41,581 bases of DNA from Paracoccaceae bacterium (GTDB taxonomy: Bacteria; Pseudomonadota; Alphaproteobacteria; Rhodobacterales; Rhodobacteraceae), in contig JANQPC010000113.1 in assembly GCA_028285485.1 (NCBI GenBank), positions 1-41,581 on the forward strand. The letters are read 5' to 3'. A model generated the notes under the pieces. That model saw only the letters and a list, made by a program, of their open reading frames with translations, was not told the DNA's origin and ran no database searches. The stretch's first letter is position 1; each line of letters begins with the position of its first letter. Position numbers and translations under genes: made by a program. This document shows positions 23,331 through 30,903 of the stretch, piece by piece.

Positions 23331-23971
23331 AAGGTCTTCTCCTCAAAGGCGCAGAGATCGCGGATCACGCATGTAGCGCATAAAGGTTTCCGCGCCTTGC
23401 ACACGTAGCGGCCATGCAGGATCAGCCAGTGATGGGCATGGCGCTGGTAGGGGGCGGGCACGTTATCTTCAATCGCGCGCTCCACCACATTCACATCCTT
23501 GCCCGGCGCGATGCCGGTGCGGTTGCCCACGCGGAAGATATGCGTATCCACCGCCTGCGCGGGCTGGCCCCACCACATGTTCAGCACAACATTCGCGGTT
23601 TTCCGGCCCACCCCGGGCAGGCTTTGCAGCGCGGCGCGGGAAGAGGGCACTTCGCCGCCATACGCCTCCACGAGTATGCGTGAAAGCTTGATCACGTTCT
23701 TGGCCTTGTTGCGGTAAAGCCCGATCGTCTTGATATGTTCGATCACGCCCGCCTCGCCCAGCGCCAGCATCTTTTCGGGCGTATCGGCGATCTTAAAAAG
23801 CGCGCGGGTGGCCTTGTTCACCCCGGCATCGGTGGATTGCGCCGAAAGCGCCACCGCCACCACCAGGGTGAAGGCATTCACATGCTCCAGCTCACCCTTC
23901 GGTTCGGGCTCGGCGGCCTCGAAACGCGAAAAGATCTCGCGCAGGGTGGGGTAGGGCAGTTGCTTGGCCAT
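23327..23971 (-). CDS. nth: Endonuclease III
   Basis: The protein has 214 residues and is a DNA glycosylase/AP lyase for oxidised pyrimidines. The helix-hairpin-helix reads LPGVGRKTANVVL, with catalytic Lys124, and Asp142 lies in VDTHIFRV. The [4Fe-4S] cluster cysteines are Cys191, 198, 201 and 207 (C-x6-C-x2-C-x5-C). It is transcribed away from the AraC/methyltransferase gene, another DNA-repair gene, and towards the kinase. Confidence 0.96.
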   Translation of the reverse strand: MAKQLPYPTLREIFSRFEAAEPEPKGELEHVNAFTLVVAVALSAQSTDAGVNKATRALFKIADTPEKMLALGEAGVIEHIKTIGLYRNKAKNVIKLSRILVEAYGGEVPSSRAALQSLPGVGRKTANVVLNMWWGQPAQAVDTHIFRVGNRTGIAPGKDVNVVERAIEDNVPAPYQRHAHHWLILHGRYVCKARKPLCATCVIRDLCAFEEKTL

Positions 23972-24052
23972 GTCGCGGGCTTATGGCCCGTCGCGCCCGG
24001 GGCCACAAGCGCTTCGGTTGCGCAGGAATCGGGTCGCCGCCCAGCGCGCGCG

Positions 24053-24068
24053 GGCCTAGGTTGAGGCC
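24053..24068. promoter_or_regulatory. Short inverted repeat between nth and the ada-like gene
   Basis: GGCCT (24053-24057) and AGGCC (24064-24068) flank six bases, about 20 bases upstream of the methyltransferase start codon. It could be an operator for the AraC-type domain, but it is short. I see no copy of the E. coli Ada box. Confidence 0.3.
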
Positions 24069-24087
24069 AACGTGAAGGAGCAGACCC

Positions 24088-24942
24088 ATGAACATGGCCG
24101 TGGCCGACCCCGAGGTTGAGAACGCCTATTACTACCGCCTGATGCGCCGCGCGATTGACAGGATCGATGCCGCCGATGGCCGCCAGCTCACGCTGGAGGA
24201 TATCGCGCGCGAGATGAACCTCAGCCCCGCGCATTTTCAGCGCGTCTTCAGCCGCTGGGCCGGTGTCTCGCCAAAGCGCTTCCAGCAATGGCTCACCCTA
24301 GATCACGCCAAGCGCCTGCTTGCCGAACGCCACACTACGCTGGAGACCGCCGATGCGGTGGGGCTTTCGGGCGGCGGGCGGCTGCACGATCTGTTCATCC
24401 GGTGGGAGGCGATGAGCCCCGGGGATTACGCCAAAGGGGGCGCCGGGCTCACCATCTTCTGGGGCTGGTTTGAAAGCCCCTTTGGCCCAACCCTGGTGAT
24501 GGGCACCGAAAAGGGTATCTGCGGCATCGCGCTGGCGGCAGAAACCGGGGCGGAGCCCGCGATGGCCGATCTCAAATCCCGCTGGCCCAGCGCAACCTAT
24601 GTGGAAGATCCGGCGCGCCTTGCCCCCTGGGTGGCCGCCGCCTTCCGCCAGGCCGAGGGAGAGGCGCCGCTTTTCCTCATCGGCGCGCCCTTCCAGATCA
24701 AGGTCTGGGAAGCGCTTCTGCGCATTCCCACGGGCCACGTGACGACCTATTCCGATATCGCCCGCGTGATCGGCCACCCCAAGGCGGTGCGCGCGGTGGG
24801 CACGGCGGTGGGTCGCAACCCGATCAGCTGGCTTATCCCCTGCCACCGCGCCCTGCGCAAATCCGGCGGGCTGGGCGGCTATCACTGGGGCCTGCCCGTC
24901 AAACGCGCGATGCTGGCATGGGAGTCGGCGGAAACCGCCTGA
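24088..24942 (+). CDS. AraC-type HTH / methylated-DNA-[protein]-cysteine methyltransferase fusion
   Basis: The protein has 284 residues. Residues 15-115 are an AraC-type helix-turn-helix (LEDIAREMNLSPAHFQRVFSRWAGVSPKRF). Residues 195-284 are an O6-alkylguanine transferase with the PCHR active site (Cys252), preceded by IPTGHVTTYSDIARVIGHP. It resembles E. coli Ada without the N-terminal zinc domain that senses methylphosphotriesters. It repairs O6-methylguanine and may regulate genes; how it would sense damage is unclear. AAGGAG precedes the ATG. Confidence 0.92.
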   Translation: MNMAVADPEVENAYYYRLMRRAIDRIDAADGRQLTLEDIAREMNLSPAHFQRVFSRWAGVSPKRFQQWLTLDHAKRLLAERHTTLETADAVGLSGGGRLHDLFIRWEAMSPGDYAKGGAGLTIFWGWFESPFGPTLVMGTEKGICGIALAAETGAEPAMADLKSRWPSATYVEDPARLAPWVAAAFRQAEGEAPLFLIGAPFQIKVWEALLRIPTGHVTTYSDIARVIGHPKAVRAVGTAVGRNPISWLIPCHRALRKSGGLGGYHWGLPVKRAMLAWESAETA

Positions 24943-24963
24943 GAGGGCGGCGGAACATTGCCG

Positions 24964-24972
24964 TTATCCACA
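24964..24972 (+). other. Consensus DnaA box
   Basis: TTATCCACA matches the consensus DnaA box exactly. It is single, lies 28 bases upstream of a TATAAT, and 85 bases before the OmpA-like lipoprotein start. It could link that gene to DnaA, or be a chance match. Confidence 0.45.
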
Positions 24973-24999
24973 GGTTTTTCCCCTGCACCTCCCCCGCGG

Positions 25000-25005
25000 T
25001 ATAAT
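25000..25005 (+). promoter_or_regulatory. Promoter -10 element of the OmpA-like lipoprotein gene
   Basis: TATAAT is a perfect -10 element. The -35 region at about 17 bases upstream reads TTTCCC-like and is weak. The -10 is framed by CCCCCGC (24991-24997) and GCGGGGG (25011-25017), an inverted repeat that could affect melting or bind a regulator. Confidence 0.6.
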
Positions 25006-25056
25006 ATAGGGCGGGGGTGGAGATGTGCCGAACGCACCCGTGAGGACACAAAGAAT

Positions 25057-25710
25057 ATGATACGTACAAACGCCCCCCTCCTGCTCTCGGCAGCAGGGCT
25101 TCTTTTCATCGCCAGTTGCACCACCACGGCCACCGGCCCCGGCGGCGAGCTGGAACGCACGCGGCAGGGCGCCATCACCGGCGCCGTGATCGGCGGCCTG
25201 ATCGGCGGCATCAGCGATGATGACGACAGGCTTGAAAACGCGGCCATCGGCGCCGCGATCGGGGCCGCCGGCGGCGCCATCGTGGGCAATATCCTCGATA
25301 AGCAGGCCGAAGAGCTGCGCCGCGATCTGGATGGCGATATCGGCGTGATCCGCACCGGCGATGCGCTGATCGTGCGGATGCCGCAGGATATTCTCTTTGA
25401 ATTCGATAGCGCCGTGGTGCAGCCCGGCCTGCGCTCGGATCTGCTGACACTGGCCGAAAGCCTGCGCCGCTATCCCGATACCACCGTCGAGGTTACGGGC
25501 CATACCGATGAGGTGGGCAGCGTCTCCTACAACCGCGATCTGTCGCTCCGCCGCGCCAATGCGGTGGCCTCGGTGCTGATCCAGGCCGGGGTGCCGCAAT
25601 CGCGCCTCCGCACCTTCGGGGCCGGGGAGGATCAGCCGATCGCCAGCAATGCCACCGCCGAAGGCCGCGCGGCCAACCGGCGGGTGGATATCACGATCCG
25701 CGAAAACTGA
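25057..25710 (+). CDS. OmpA family lipoprotein with glycine zipper
   Basis: The protein has 217 residues. The signal peptide ends in a lipobox, FIASC, with Cys21 the lipidated residue. A glycine zipper (GAITGAVIGGLIGG and AIGAAIGAAGGAIVG) follows at about 35-85. The C-terminal OmpA-like domain (about 100-217) has VTGHTDEVGSVSYNRDLSLRRANAVASVL, with the Asp and Arg that bind diaminopimelate in peptidoglycan. It should anchor the outer membrane to the wall. The ATG at 25057 has GAGGA upstream. It is a YiaD-like protein. Confidence 0.93.
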   Translation: MIRTNAPLLLSAAGLLFIASCTTTATGPGGELERTRQGAITGAVIGGLIGGISDDDDRLENAAIGAAIGAAGGAIVGNILDKQAEELRRDLDGDIGVIRTGDALIVRMPQDILFEFDSAVVQPGLRSDLLTLAESLRRYPDTTVEVTGHTDEVGSVSYNRDLSLRRANAVASVLIQAGVPQSRLRTFGAGEDQPIASNATAEGRAANRRVDITIREN

Positions 25711-25723
25711 TCGCCGGATCCCT

Positions 25724-25760
25724 CGGGCCGCCCGCGCCAAGGCGCCGGGCGGCCCGGTTC
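25724..25760 (+). terminator. GC-rich hairpin after the OmpA-like gene
   Basis: An 11-bp stem (25724-25734 with 25746-25756) contains a further inner CGCC/GGCG stem. The T-run after it is poor (GTTC), so it is a likely but imperfect terminator. Confidence 0.55.
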
Positions 25761-25803
25761 AGATCAACCGATACGCGCATTTTTCTTGCCGTGCCTAAAA
25801 AGC

Positions 25804-25820
25804 GGTCATATCTTTTGACC
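25804..25820. promoter_or_regulatory. Probable operator of the GntR/FadR regulator
   Basis: GGTCA (25804-25808) and TGACC (25816-25820) flank seven bases, 17 bases before the regulator start codon. GGT/ACC half-sites are usual for the FadR/PdhR subfamily. Binding here would block its own expression. Confidence 0.5.
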
Positions 25821-25836
25821 AATCGCGCGAGGAATC

Positions 25837-26604
25837 ATGCCCTTCGAAAAGGTCCAGTCGGAAAAACTGGCGCATGCCGTGGTTCGCCAGATCGAACTGT
25901 TGATTCTGCGCGGCATCCTCCGCCCGGGCGAACGCCTGCCGTCGGAGCGGGAGATGGCCGAGCGTATGGGCGTATCCCGCCCCTCCCTGCGCGAAGCGAT
26001 CTCGGATCTGCAAGGCAACGGGCTGCTCGAAACCAAGCCCGGCTCGGGCATCTATGTTGCCGAGGGCCTGGGCGCCCAGTATTCGCCCGCGCTCACCCGG
26101 CTTTTTTCCACCCATGACGATGCGGTTTTCGATTACCTCGCCTTCCGCCGCGATATGGAGGGGCTCGCCATCGAACGCGCCGCCCTTCTTGGCTCCGACA
26201 CCGATCTGAAAGTGATCGATACGCTCTTTCGCAAGATGGAAAAGGCTCATTCCAAGCGCGATCCCAGCGAAGAGGCGGGGCTTGATGCCGAATTTCACAT
26301 GGCCATCGTCGAGGCCTGCCACAACGTGGTGATGCTGCACATCATGCGCTCGATGTTCGATCTTCTGCAGGAAGGCATCTTCTTCAACCGCAAGATCATG
26401 TTCCAGCAGCGGATGACGCGCGACAGCCTGCTTGATCAGCACCGCGCGATCAACGTGGCGCTGCAGGCGCGCGATCCGGTGGCCGCGCGCCGCGCCGTCT
26501 CCGCCCATCTCGATTACGTGGAAACGGCGCTGCTCACGAAGCAGAAATCCGATCGCAACGAGGAAGTAGCGCAAAAGCGCTTCGAGCACGAGCAAAGCCG
26601 CTAG
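25837..26604 (+). CDS. GntR family regulator of the FadR/PdhR subfamily
   Basis: The protein has 255 residues. The winged HTH covers 10-75 (LRPGERLPSEREMAERMGVSRPSLREAISDLQGNGLL). The FCD effector domain has its metal-site residues at Asp150, His154, His202 and His224. Family members respond to small carboxylates such as lactate, pyruvate, glycolate or fatty acyl-CoA. GAGGAATC precedes the ATG. No obvious target gene lies beside it, so it probably acts at a distance. It is convergent with the EamA gene, 12 bases away. Confidence 0.92.
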   Translation: MPFEKVQSEKLAHAVVRQIELLILRGILRPGERLPSEREMAERMGVSRPSLREAISDLQGNGLLETKPGSGIYVAEGLGAQYSPALTRLFSTHDDAVFDYLAFRRDMEGLAIERAALLGSDTDLKVIDTLFRKMEKAHSKRDPSEEAGLDAEFHMAIVEACHNVVMLHIMRSMFDLLQEGIFFNRKIMFQQRMTRDSLLDQHRAINVALQARDPVAARRAVSAHLDYVETALLTKQKSDRNEEVAQKRFEHEQSR

Positions 26605-26616
26605 GGGCGCTGCCCG

Positions 26617-27501
26617 CTAAGCCGCCCGCCCGCGCCAGAGGATGAAAAGCCCCGAGGCCACGATCAGGGCCGAGCCCAGCATCATCGCGCCCGTCACCGT
26701 TTCCCCGAACAGCACCACGCCAAAGCCGATCCCGAAGATTAGCCGCGTGTAGCGGAAGGGCGTTACGGCCGAAACATCGCCGGTGCGCATCGCCCGCATC
26801 AGGCAGCCATAAGCCGCTGTGCCCGCAATCACCACGCAGGCCATCGCCCCGGCCACAGGCCATGGCGGCCAGAGAAAGGGCGCCCGATCCCATAGCGAAA
26901 ACAGCACGCCTGCTGCCGCCACCGCCAGAAAGCCGTAAAAGCCCAGAGCCGCCGTGCTCAGCGCCGCCGGGGCCGCGCGGCTCGCCAGATCGCGCGCCGC
27001 AAAGCCCAGCATCCCCAGCACTGCAAGGATCGAGAGCGCCGAGAACCCCGCCGTTCCCGGCTGCAGGATCACGATCACGCCCAGAAGCCCGATCCCGATC
27101 GCCGACCAGCGCCGCCACCCCACCGTTTCCCCGAAAAACAGCGCCGCGCCCGCCACCACCACGATGGGCGTGGCCTGCAGGATCACCGTGGTTGCCGAAA
27201 GGGGCGTGAGGGCGAGGGCGAGCACGTAGAAAAGCCGCCCGAAGATTTCAAACACTGCGCGGATGCGCATCGCAGGCGCCGCTGCCTCGGCCACGAAAAG
27301 CCGCGCGCCGCGGGCCCGGGCCAGAAGTGCAAAGACGAAGGCGCCGCCCAGGCCGAAAACCACCAGGATCTGCCCCACTGGCAGCACCGCAGAGGCGGCC
27401 TTCAGAAACACGTCCTCCACGGCGAACAGCCCCATCGCGGCCACCATCCAGAGGGCGCCGGCAAGGTTCGCGCCGCCATTTTCCTTCGCCAAACTGCTCA
27501 C
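26617..27501 (-). CDS. EamA/DMT superfamily transporter
   Basis: The protein has 294 residues with ten predicted transmembrane helices in two EamA repeats (for example YVLALALTPLSATTVILQATPIVVV and AVTPFRYTRLIFGIGFGVVLFGE). It is a drug/metabolite exporter of unknown substrate. The start is the GTG at 27501, overlapping the TetR stop by GTGA, so transporter and repressor are one operon and probably both controlled by TetR. Confidence 0.9.
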   Translation of the reverse strand: MSSLAKENGGANLAGALWMVAAMGLFAVEDVFLKAASAVLPVGQILVVFGLGGAFVFALLARARGARLFVAEAAAPAMRIRAVFEIFGRLFYVLALALTPLSATTVILQATPIVVVAGAALFFGETVGWRRWSAIGIGLLGVIVILQPGTAGFSALSILAVLGMLGFAARDLASRAAPAALSTAALGFYGFLAVAAAGVLFSLWDRAPFLWPPWPVAGAMACVVIAGTAAYGCLMRAMRTGDVSAVTPFRYTRLIFGIGFGVVLFGETVTGAMMLGSALIVASGLFILWRGRAA

Positions 27502-28118
27502 GCGCCATCTGCCCCCAAAGGCGTGCCGGGCGCCAGCCCCGAAATCAGCGCCGCCATCACGGCAATCTGCGCCTCTCCATCCGCCCCGTCCGCCACATCA
27601 AGCGCGGCGCGTTCGAACATCGCCGAGAGGATCGCGGTCAGCGCCTCAAGCGGCAGCGCGCGAATCTCTCCCGCATCCATCGCCGCCTGCAGCCCCAGCC
27701 GCAGCGCATCTGAAGAGGTCTCCCGATCCATCGCATCAAGCTCGGCACGCGGCAGCACAGCGGGCGCATCAAGCAGCATCAGCCGCACGCGCCCGGGCGC
27801 CCGCATCGCCGCAAGATAGGCGCGGCTGCCATCGAGCAGCGCAGCGCTGGCCGAGCCGGGCGTACTGGTGGCCGCCGCGGTAATCTCTTCCGCAACCGCC
27901 TCGTATTCCGCCCGCAGCACCGCGCGGAAGAGATCCGCCTTATCGGCAAAGTGGTGATAGAGCGCCCCGCGCGTCACCCCGGCCGCGCGCACGATCTCGG
28001 GCGTGGAGGTTTCGGCATAGCCCTTCTCGGTAAACAGCTCCCGCGCGGCGGTCAGCAGGGCGCCCATCGTGGCCTCCCGGCGCACGGCATTGGGGCGGGG
28101 TGCAGATTTCTCTTGCAT
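27498..28118 (-). CDS. TetR family repressor
   Basis: The protein has 206 residues as called. The HTH reads [32 protein letters not shown]. The C-terminal half is a ligand-binding helical domain of no known specificity. The ATG at 28118 touches the first palindromic operator and has no ribosome-binding site. An internal ATG at 28067 has GGGAGG five bases upstream and is an alternative start, though it would leave the HTH with a very short lead. It forms an operon with an EamA transporter and is divergent from the VOC gene. Confidence 0.9.
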   Translation of the reverse strand: MQEKSAPRPNAVRREATMGALLTAARELFTEKGYAETSTPEIVRAAGVTRGALYHHFADKADLFRAVLRAEYEAVAEEITAAATSTPGSASAALLDGSRAYLAAMRAPGRVRLMLLDAPAVLPRAELDAMDRETSSDALRLGLQAAMDAGEIRALPLEALTAILSAMFERAALDVADGADGEAQIAVMAALISGLAPGTPLGADGA

Positions 28119-28135
28119 ACATACAGCCTGTATGT
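28119..28135. promoter_or_regulatory. TetR operator 1
   Basis: ACATACAGCCTGTATGT is a perfect 8-1-8 palindrome. It starts directly after the TetR start codon and falls in the spacer between a TTGCAT (28113-28118) and a TTATGA (28136-28141) that could be the VOC promoter. Confidence 0.85.
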
Positions 28136-28146
28136 TTATGACTTCC

Positions 28147-28165
28147 TACATACAGACTGTATGTA
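28147..28165. promoter_or_regulatory. TetR operator 2
   Basis: TACATACAGACTGTATGTA is a perfect 9-1-9 palindrome with the same half-site as operator 1. The two centres lie 29 bp apart. It covers part of a likely tetR promoter (TTGAAA at 28173-28168 on the minus strand) and lies before the VOC ribosome-binding site (AAGAGGAG). Confidence 0.85.
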
Positions 28166-28187
28166 TCTTTCAAAGAGGAGACAAGCC

Positions 28188-28613
28188 ATGAAAACCACCC
28201 AGTACTACCCCGTGATCCAAACCATGGATGTGGCCGAAACCGCCGCCTTCTATATCCGCAACTTCCGCTTCGCCCCGGCGTTTGAGGCCGATTGGTACGT
28301 GCATCTGCAATCCACCGAGGATCCTTCGGTGAACCTCGCGATCCTGCGCGCCGATCACGAAACGATTCCCGAAGAGGGGCGTGGCGAAACCCGCGGGCTG
28401 ATCCTGAACCTTGAGGTCGAAGATCCCGATGCAGTCTATGCCGAAGCCTGCGCCGCGGGCCTGCCGATTCTGAAAACGCTCCGCGATGAGCCCTTCGGTC
28501 AGCGCCACTTCATCACCCGCGATCCCGGCGGCGTGTTGATTGATGTGATCAAGCCGATCCCGCCCTCTGCCGCCTTTACCGATGGCTATACCCCCGAGGC
28601 CCTGCCGGAGTGA
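28188..28613 (+). CDS. VOC (glyoxalase/bleomycin resistance) family protein
   Basis: The protein has 141 residues in two beta-alpha-beta-beta-beta modules: [35 protein letters not shown], then [24 protein letters not shown] and a C-terminal [18 protein letters not shown]. Such proteins bind metal and act on or bind small toxic molecules. AAGAGGAG precedes the ATG. Its control by the divergent TetR suggests a role in stress or detoxification with the EamA exporter. Confidence 0.9.
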   Translation: MKTTQYYPVIQTMDVAETAAFYIRNFRFAPAFEADWYVHLQSTEDPSVNLAILRADHETIPEEGRGETRGLILNLEVEDPDAVYAEACAAGLPILKTLRDEPFGQRHFITRDPGGVLIDVIKPIPPSAAFTDGYTPEALPE

Positions 28614-28629
28614 GCGGCGCCTGCGCTGC

Positions 28630-28671
28630 CCCGCCTGCGCATCGTGGCGCGGGCGGGCTCTTTCTTTTTTT
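28630..28671 (+). terminator. Rho-independent terminator after the VOC gene
   Basis: CCCGCCTGCGC (28630-28640) pairs with GCGCGGGCGGG (28647-28657), one G-U pair, followed by CTCTTTCTTTTTTT. It separates the VOC gene from phaR. Confidence 0.9.
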
Positions 28672-28692
28672 GCTGCAACGCCGTAAGATTCT

Positions 28693-28703
28693 CTGCACTG
28701 CAA
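28693..28703 (+). promoter_or_regulatory. Possible PhaR binding site
   Basis: CTGCACTGCAA lies 23 bases upstream of the phaR start and resembles the TGC-rich CTGC-N3-GCAG type site reported for PhaR of Paracoccus and Rhodobacter (from memory). One end base differs. It suggests autoregulation. Confidence 0.4.
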
Positions 28704-28725
28704 AGAAATGCCGGGAGGCACCGCC

Positions 28726-29274
28726 GTGGCAGACAGCCCCCAACCGCTTCTCATCAAGCGCTACGCCAGCCGCCGCCTCTACAATACCGAGACGAGCGAT
28801 TACGTAACGCTGGAAGATATCGCGGCGTTCATTCGCGATGGGCGCGAGGTGCAGATCGTCGATCTCAAATCAGGCGATGATCTCACCCGGCAATATCTCC
28901 TCCAGATTATCGCAGAACATGAAAGCAGGGGCGAAAATGTGCTCCCCCTTGATGTTCTCACCGATCTCGTGCGCAGCTATACAAGCCAGGCGCAATCGGT
29001 GGTGCCGCAGTTCCTGGCCATGAGTTTCGAGATGCTGCGCGACGGGCAATCGAAGATGATGGAGAACCTCGCCAACCCGATGTCGGCGATGCCCGGCTAC
29101 GATGCGATGAAGGCCCAGCAGGCGGCTTTCCTAAATGCGATGACGGGCGGCATGTCCGGCTGGTCGGCCCCCGATACCGAGGATGAGGGTGATCGGGCGG
29201 GCGAAGACGATCTGGCCACGATCAAGAAACAACTCTCCGATCTGCAGGCCCAACTCGCGAAGATGACGAAGTAG
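28726..29274 (+). CDS. phaR: Polyhydroxyalkanoate synthesis regulator PhaR
   Basis: The protein has 182 residues. The N-terminal DNA-binding domain reads LLIKRYASRRLYNTETSDYVTLEDIAAFI, the signature of PHB accumulation regulators, followed by the DLVRSYTSQAQSVVPQFLAMSFEML segment and a coiled-coil C-terminus. It represses phasin and PHA genes until it binds PHA granules. I chose the GTG at 28726 because GGGAGG precedes it; an ATG at 28708 has no such site. The phaC, phaP and phaZ genes that often lie near phaR are not in the window. Confidence 0.93.
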   Translation: MADSPQPLLIKRYASRRLYNTETSDYVTLEDIAAFIRDGREVQIVDLKSGDDLTRQYLLQIIAEHESRGENVLPLDVLTDLVRSYTSQAQSVVPQFLAMSFEMLRDGQSKMMENLANPMSAMPGYDAMKAQQAAFLNAMTGGMSGWSAPDTEDEGDRAGEDDLATIKKQLSDLQAQLAKMTK

Positions 29275-29282
29275 CCTTCGCC

Positions 29283-30650
29283 TCAGGCCACCTCGGCAAA
29301 CACCGCCGAGAGCGCCGCGCCCAGCTTCTCAAACATCTCGTCCATCTGTGCATCGCTCATGATGAAGGGCGGGCAGAGCACGATCGATTGCCCAAGCGGG
29401 CGACAGATCAGCCCGTGATCGGTGCAGGTATTGGCGATCCGCTCGCTGACCGAAAGATCCGGCGCAAAGGGCGTTTTCGTGGCCTTGTCCGCCACCGCCT
29501 CCAGCGCCCCCATCAGGCCTTTCGATCGCGCCTCGCCGATATTGGCATGCTGCGCCAGGTCCGCGAGCCCGGCCTCGAAGCGCGGGGTCAGCCGCCGCAC
29601 ATTTTCCAAAAGCCCCCCGTTCAGGATCACGTCGATCGCCTTCAGCGCAATCGCCGATCCCACGGGATGGCCCGATCCGGTAAAGCCGTGCGGAAATTCC
29701 TCCACCGCTTCTGAAGCCGCCTGCAACCTGTCCGAAAGCTCCGGGCCCAGGATCACCGCGCCCATCGGGAAATACCCCGCCGTCATCGCCTTTGAGGCGA
29801 TGATCGCATCCGGGAGAAAGCCGTAGGTTTCAGATCCCCAAACCTCGCCCGTCCGCCCAAAGCCGCAGATCACCTCATCGGCCACCAGCGGAATGCCGTG
29901 GCGCTTCAGAATCGGCGCGATGGTGCGAAAATAGTCTTCCGGTGGCGGGATCGCCCCGCCCGCGCCCATCACCGGTTCGGCCACGAAGGCGGCGATGGTG
30001 TCCGCCCCTTCCCGCGCGATCACCTCTTCAAGTTCCCGCGCCAGCCGGGCCACGAACTCTGCCTCGCTCTCGCCCCCAGCGCCCTCACGCCAGTAATGCG
30101 GGCAGGTCAGGTGCAGGAAACCCTCAAGCGGCAGGCCGAAAAGCCCGTTATAGGGCTTGCCCGTCATCGAGGCCGCCACCACCGTCACCCCGTGATAGCC
30201 ATTCACCCGGGTGAGAATCTTCCGGCGCTCCGGCTGCCCCTCGGCGCGTGCCAGAAACCACAGCATTTTCACCAGCGTATCGTTCGCCTCGCTGCCCGAA
30301 TTGGTGTAAAACACCCTGCCCCGCGAAAAGGGCGATACCTCCACAAGCCGCTCTGACAACGCCACTGTCACATCCGCCATCCGCCCGAAAAACGCGTGAT
30401 AACCCGGGAAGCGATCGTATTGCGCCTGCGCGGCCTCGCGCAGCCCCGCGTGATCGAAGCCTGCCACCATGTTCCAGAGCCCGGAATTGGCATCGAGGTA
30501 TTTGCGGCCATGCACATCGAAGATGTAGGGCCCCTCACCATGGGTCAGCACCACCGCGCCCCGGTCCCGGATCGTCGGCAGATCCGTGAAGCCGTAAAGC
30601 GAATAGGCATCAGCGCGGGATTCCCAGCTATTGGGCGCATCATCGGGCAT
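29283..30650 (-). CDS. Class III aminotransferase (putrescine/omega-amino acid:pyruvate type)
   Basis: The protein has 455 residues and is a PLP enzyme. Visible marks are LWNMVAGFDHAGL, YTNSGSEANDT (114-125), Asp258 in VADEVICGFGRTG, and the PLP lysine Lys287 in SKAMTAGYFPMGAV. The wording fits the SpuC-like/omega-transaminase group that moves the amine of putrescine, beta-alanine, GABA or taurine to pyruvate; the donor is not decided by sequence. It is divergent from a LysR regulator that may control it. It adds a transaminase route to the amine catabolism genes downstream. Confidence 0.9.
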   Translation of the reverse strand: MPDDAPNSWESRADAYSLYGFTDLPTIRDRGAVVLTHGEGPYIFDVHGRKYLDANSGLWNMVAGFDHAGLREAAQAQYDRFPGYHAFFGRMADVTVALSERLVEVSPFSRGRVFYTNSGSEANDTLVKMLWFLARAEGQPERRKILTRVNGYHGVTVVAASMTGKPYNGLFGLPLEGFLHLTCPHYWREGAGGESEAEFVARLARELEEVIAREGADTIAAFVAEPVMGAGGAIPPPEDYFRTIAPILKRHGIPLVADEVICGFGRTGEVWGSETYGFLPDAIIASKAMTAGYFPMGAVILGPELSDRLQAASEAVEEFPHGFTGSGHPVGSAIALKAIDVILNGGLLENVRRLTPRFEAGLADLAQHANIGEARSKGLMGALEAVADKATKTPFAPDLSVSERIANTCTDHGLICRPLGQSIVLCPPFIMSDAQMDEMFEKLGAALSAVFAEVA

Positions 30651-30903
30651 CGGGGCACTCCTCGTCTTTGCCCGGCCACGCTAGCCCCGGGCAGCCCCCG
30701 CATCAATCGCGCGCCCGCCAGATCGCCGCCCGCGCGCGCCGACCTGCCCGTGCCTTGCGCGCCGGGACGCGGCACTTTGTTCTGCGTCTCTTCCAAAATT
30801 CGCCCATGGCCCGCCAGAAGGCGGCGCGGGCAGCGCCTCGCCGATGGTTTGCCCCCGGGGGCCGCAGCCGCTAGCGTTCCGGCAAAAGGGGGGCAGGGCG
30901 CGC

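Noticed and set aside
24964-24972. Chromosomal origin of replication
   Set aside because: Only one DnaA box is visible, with no AT-rich unwinding region or typical origin genes nearby.
30651-30903. LysR operator in the aminotransferase/LysR gap
   Set aside because: T-N11-A matches are too frequent to be meaningful. A 7-bp-armed repeat at 30669-30693 has an 11-base loop and no clear role.
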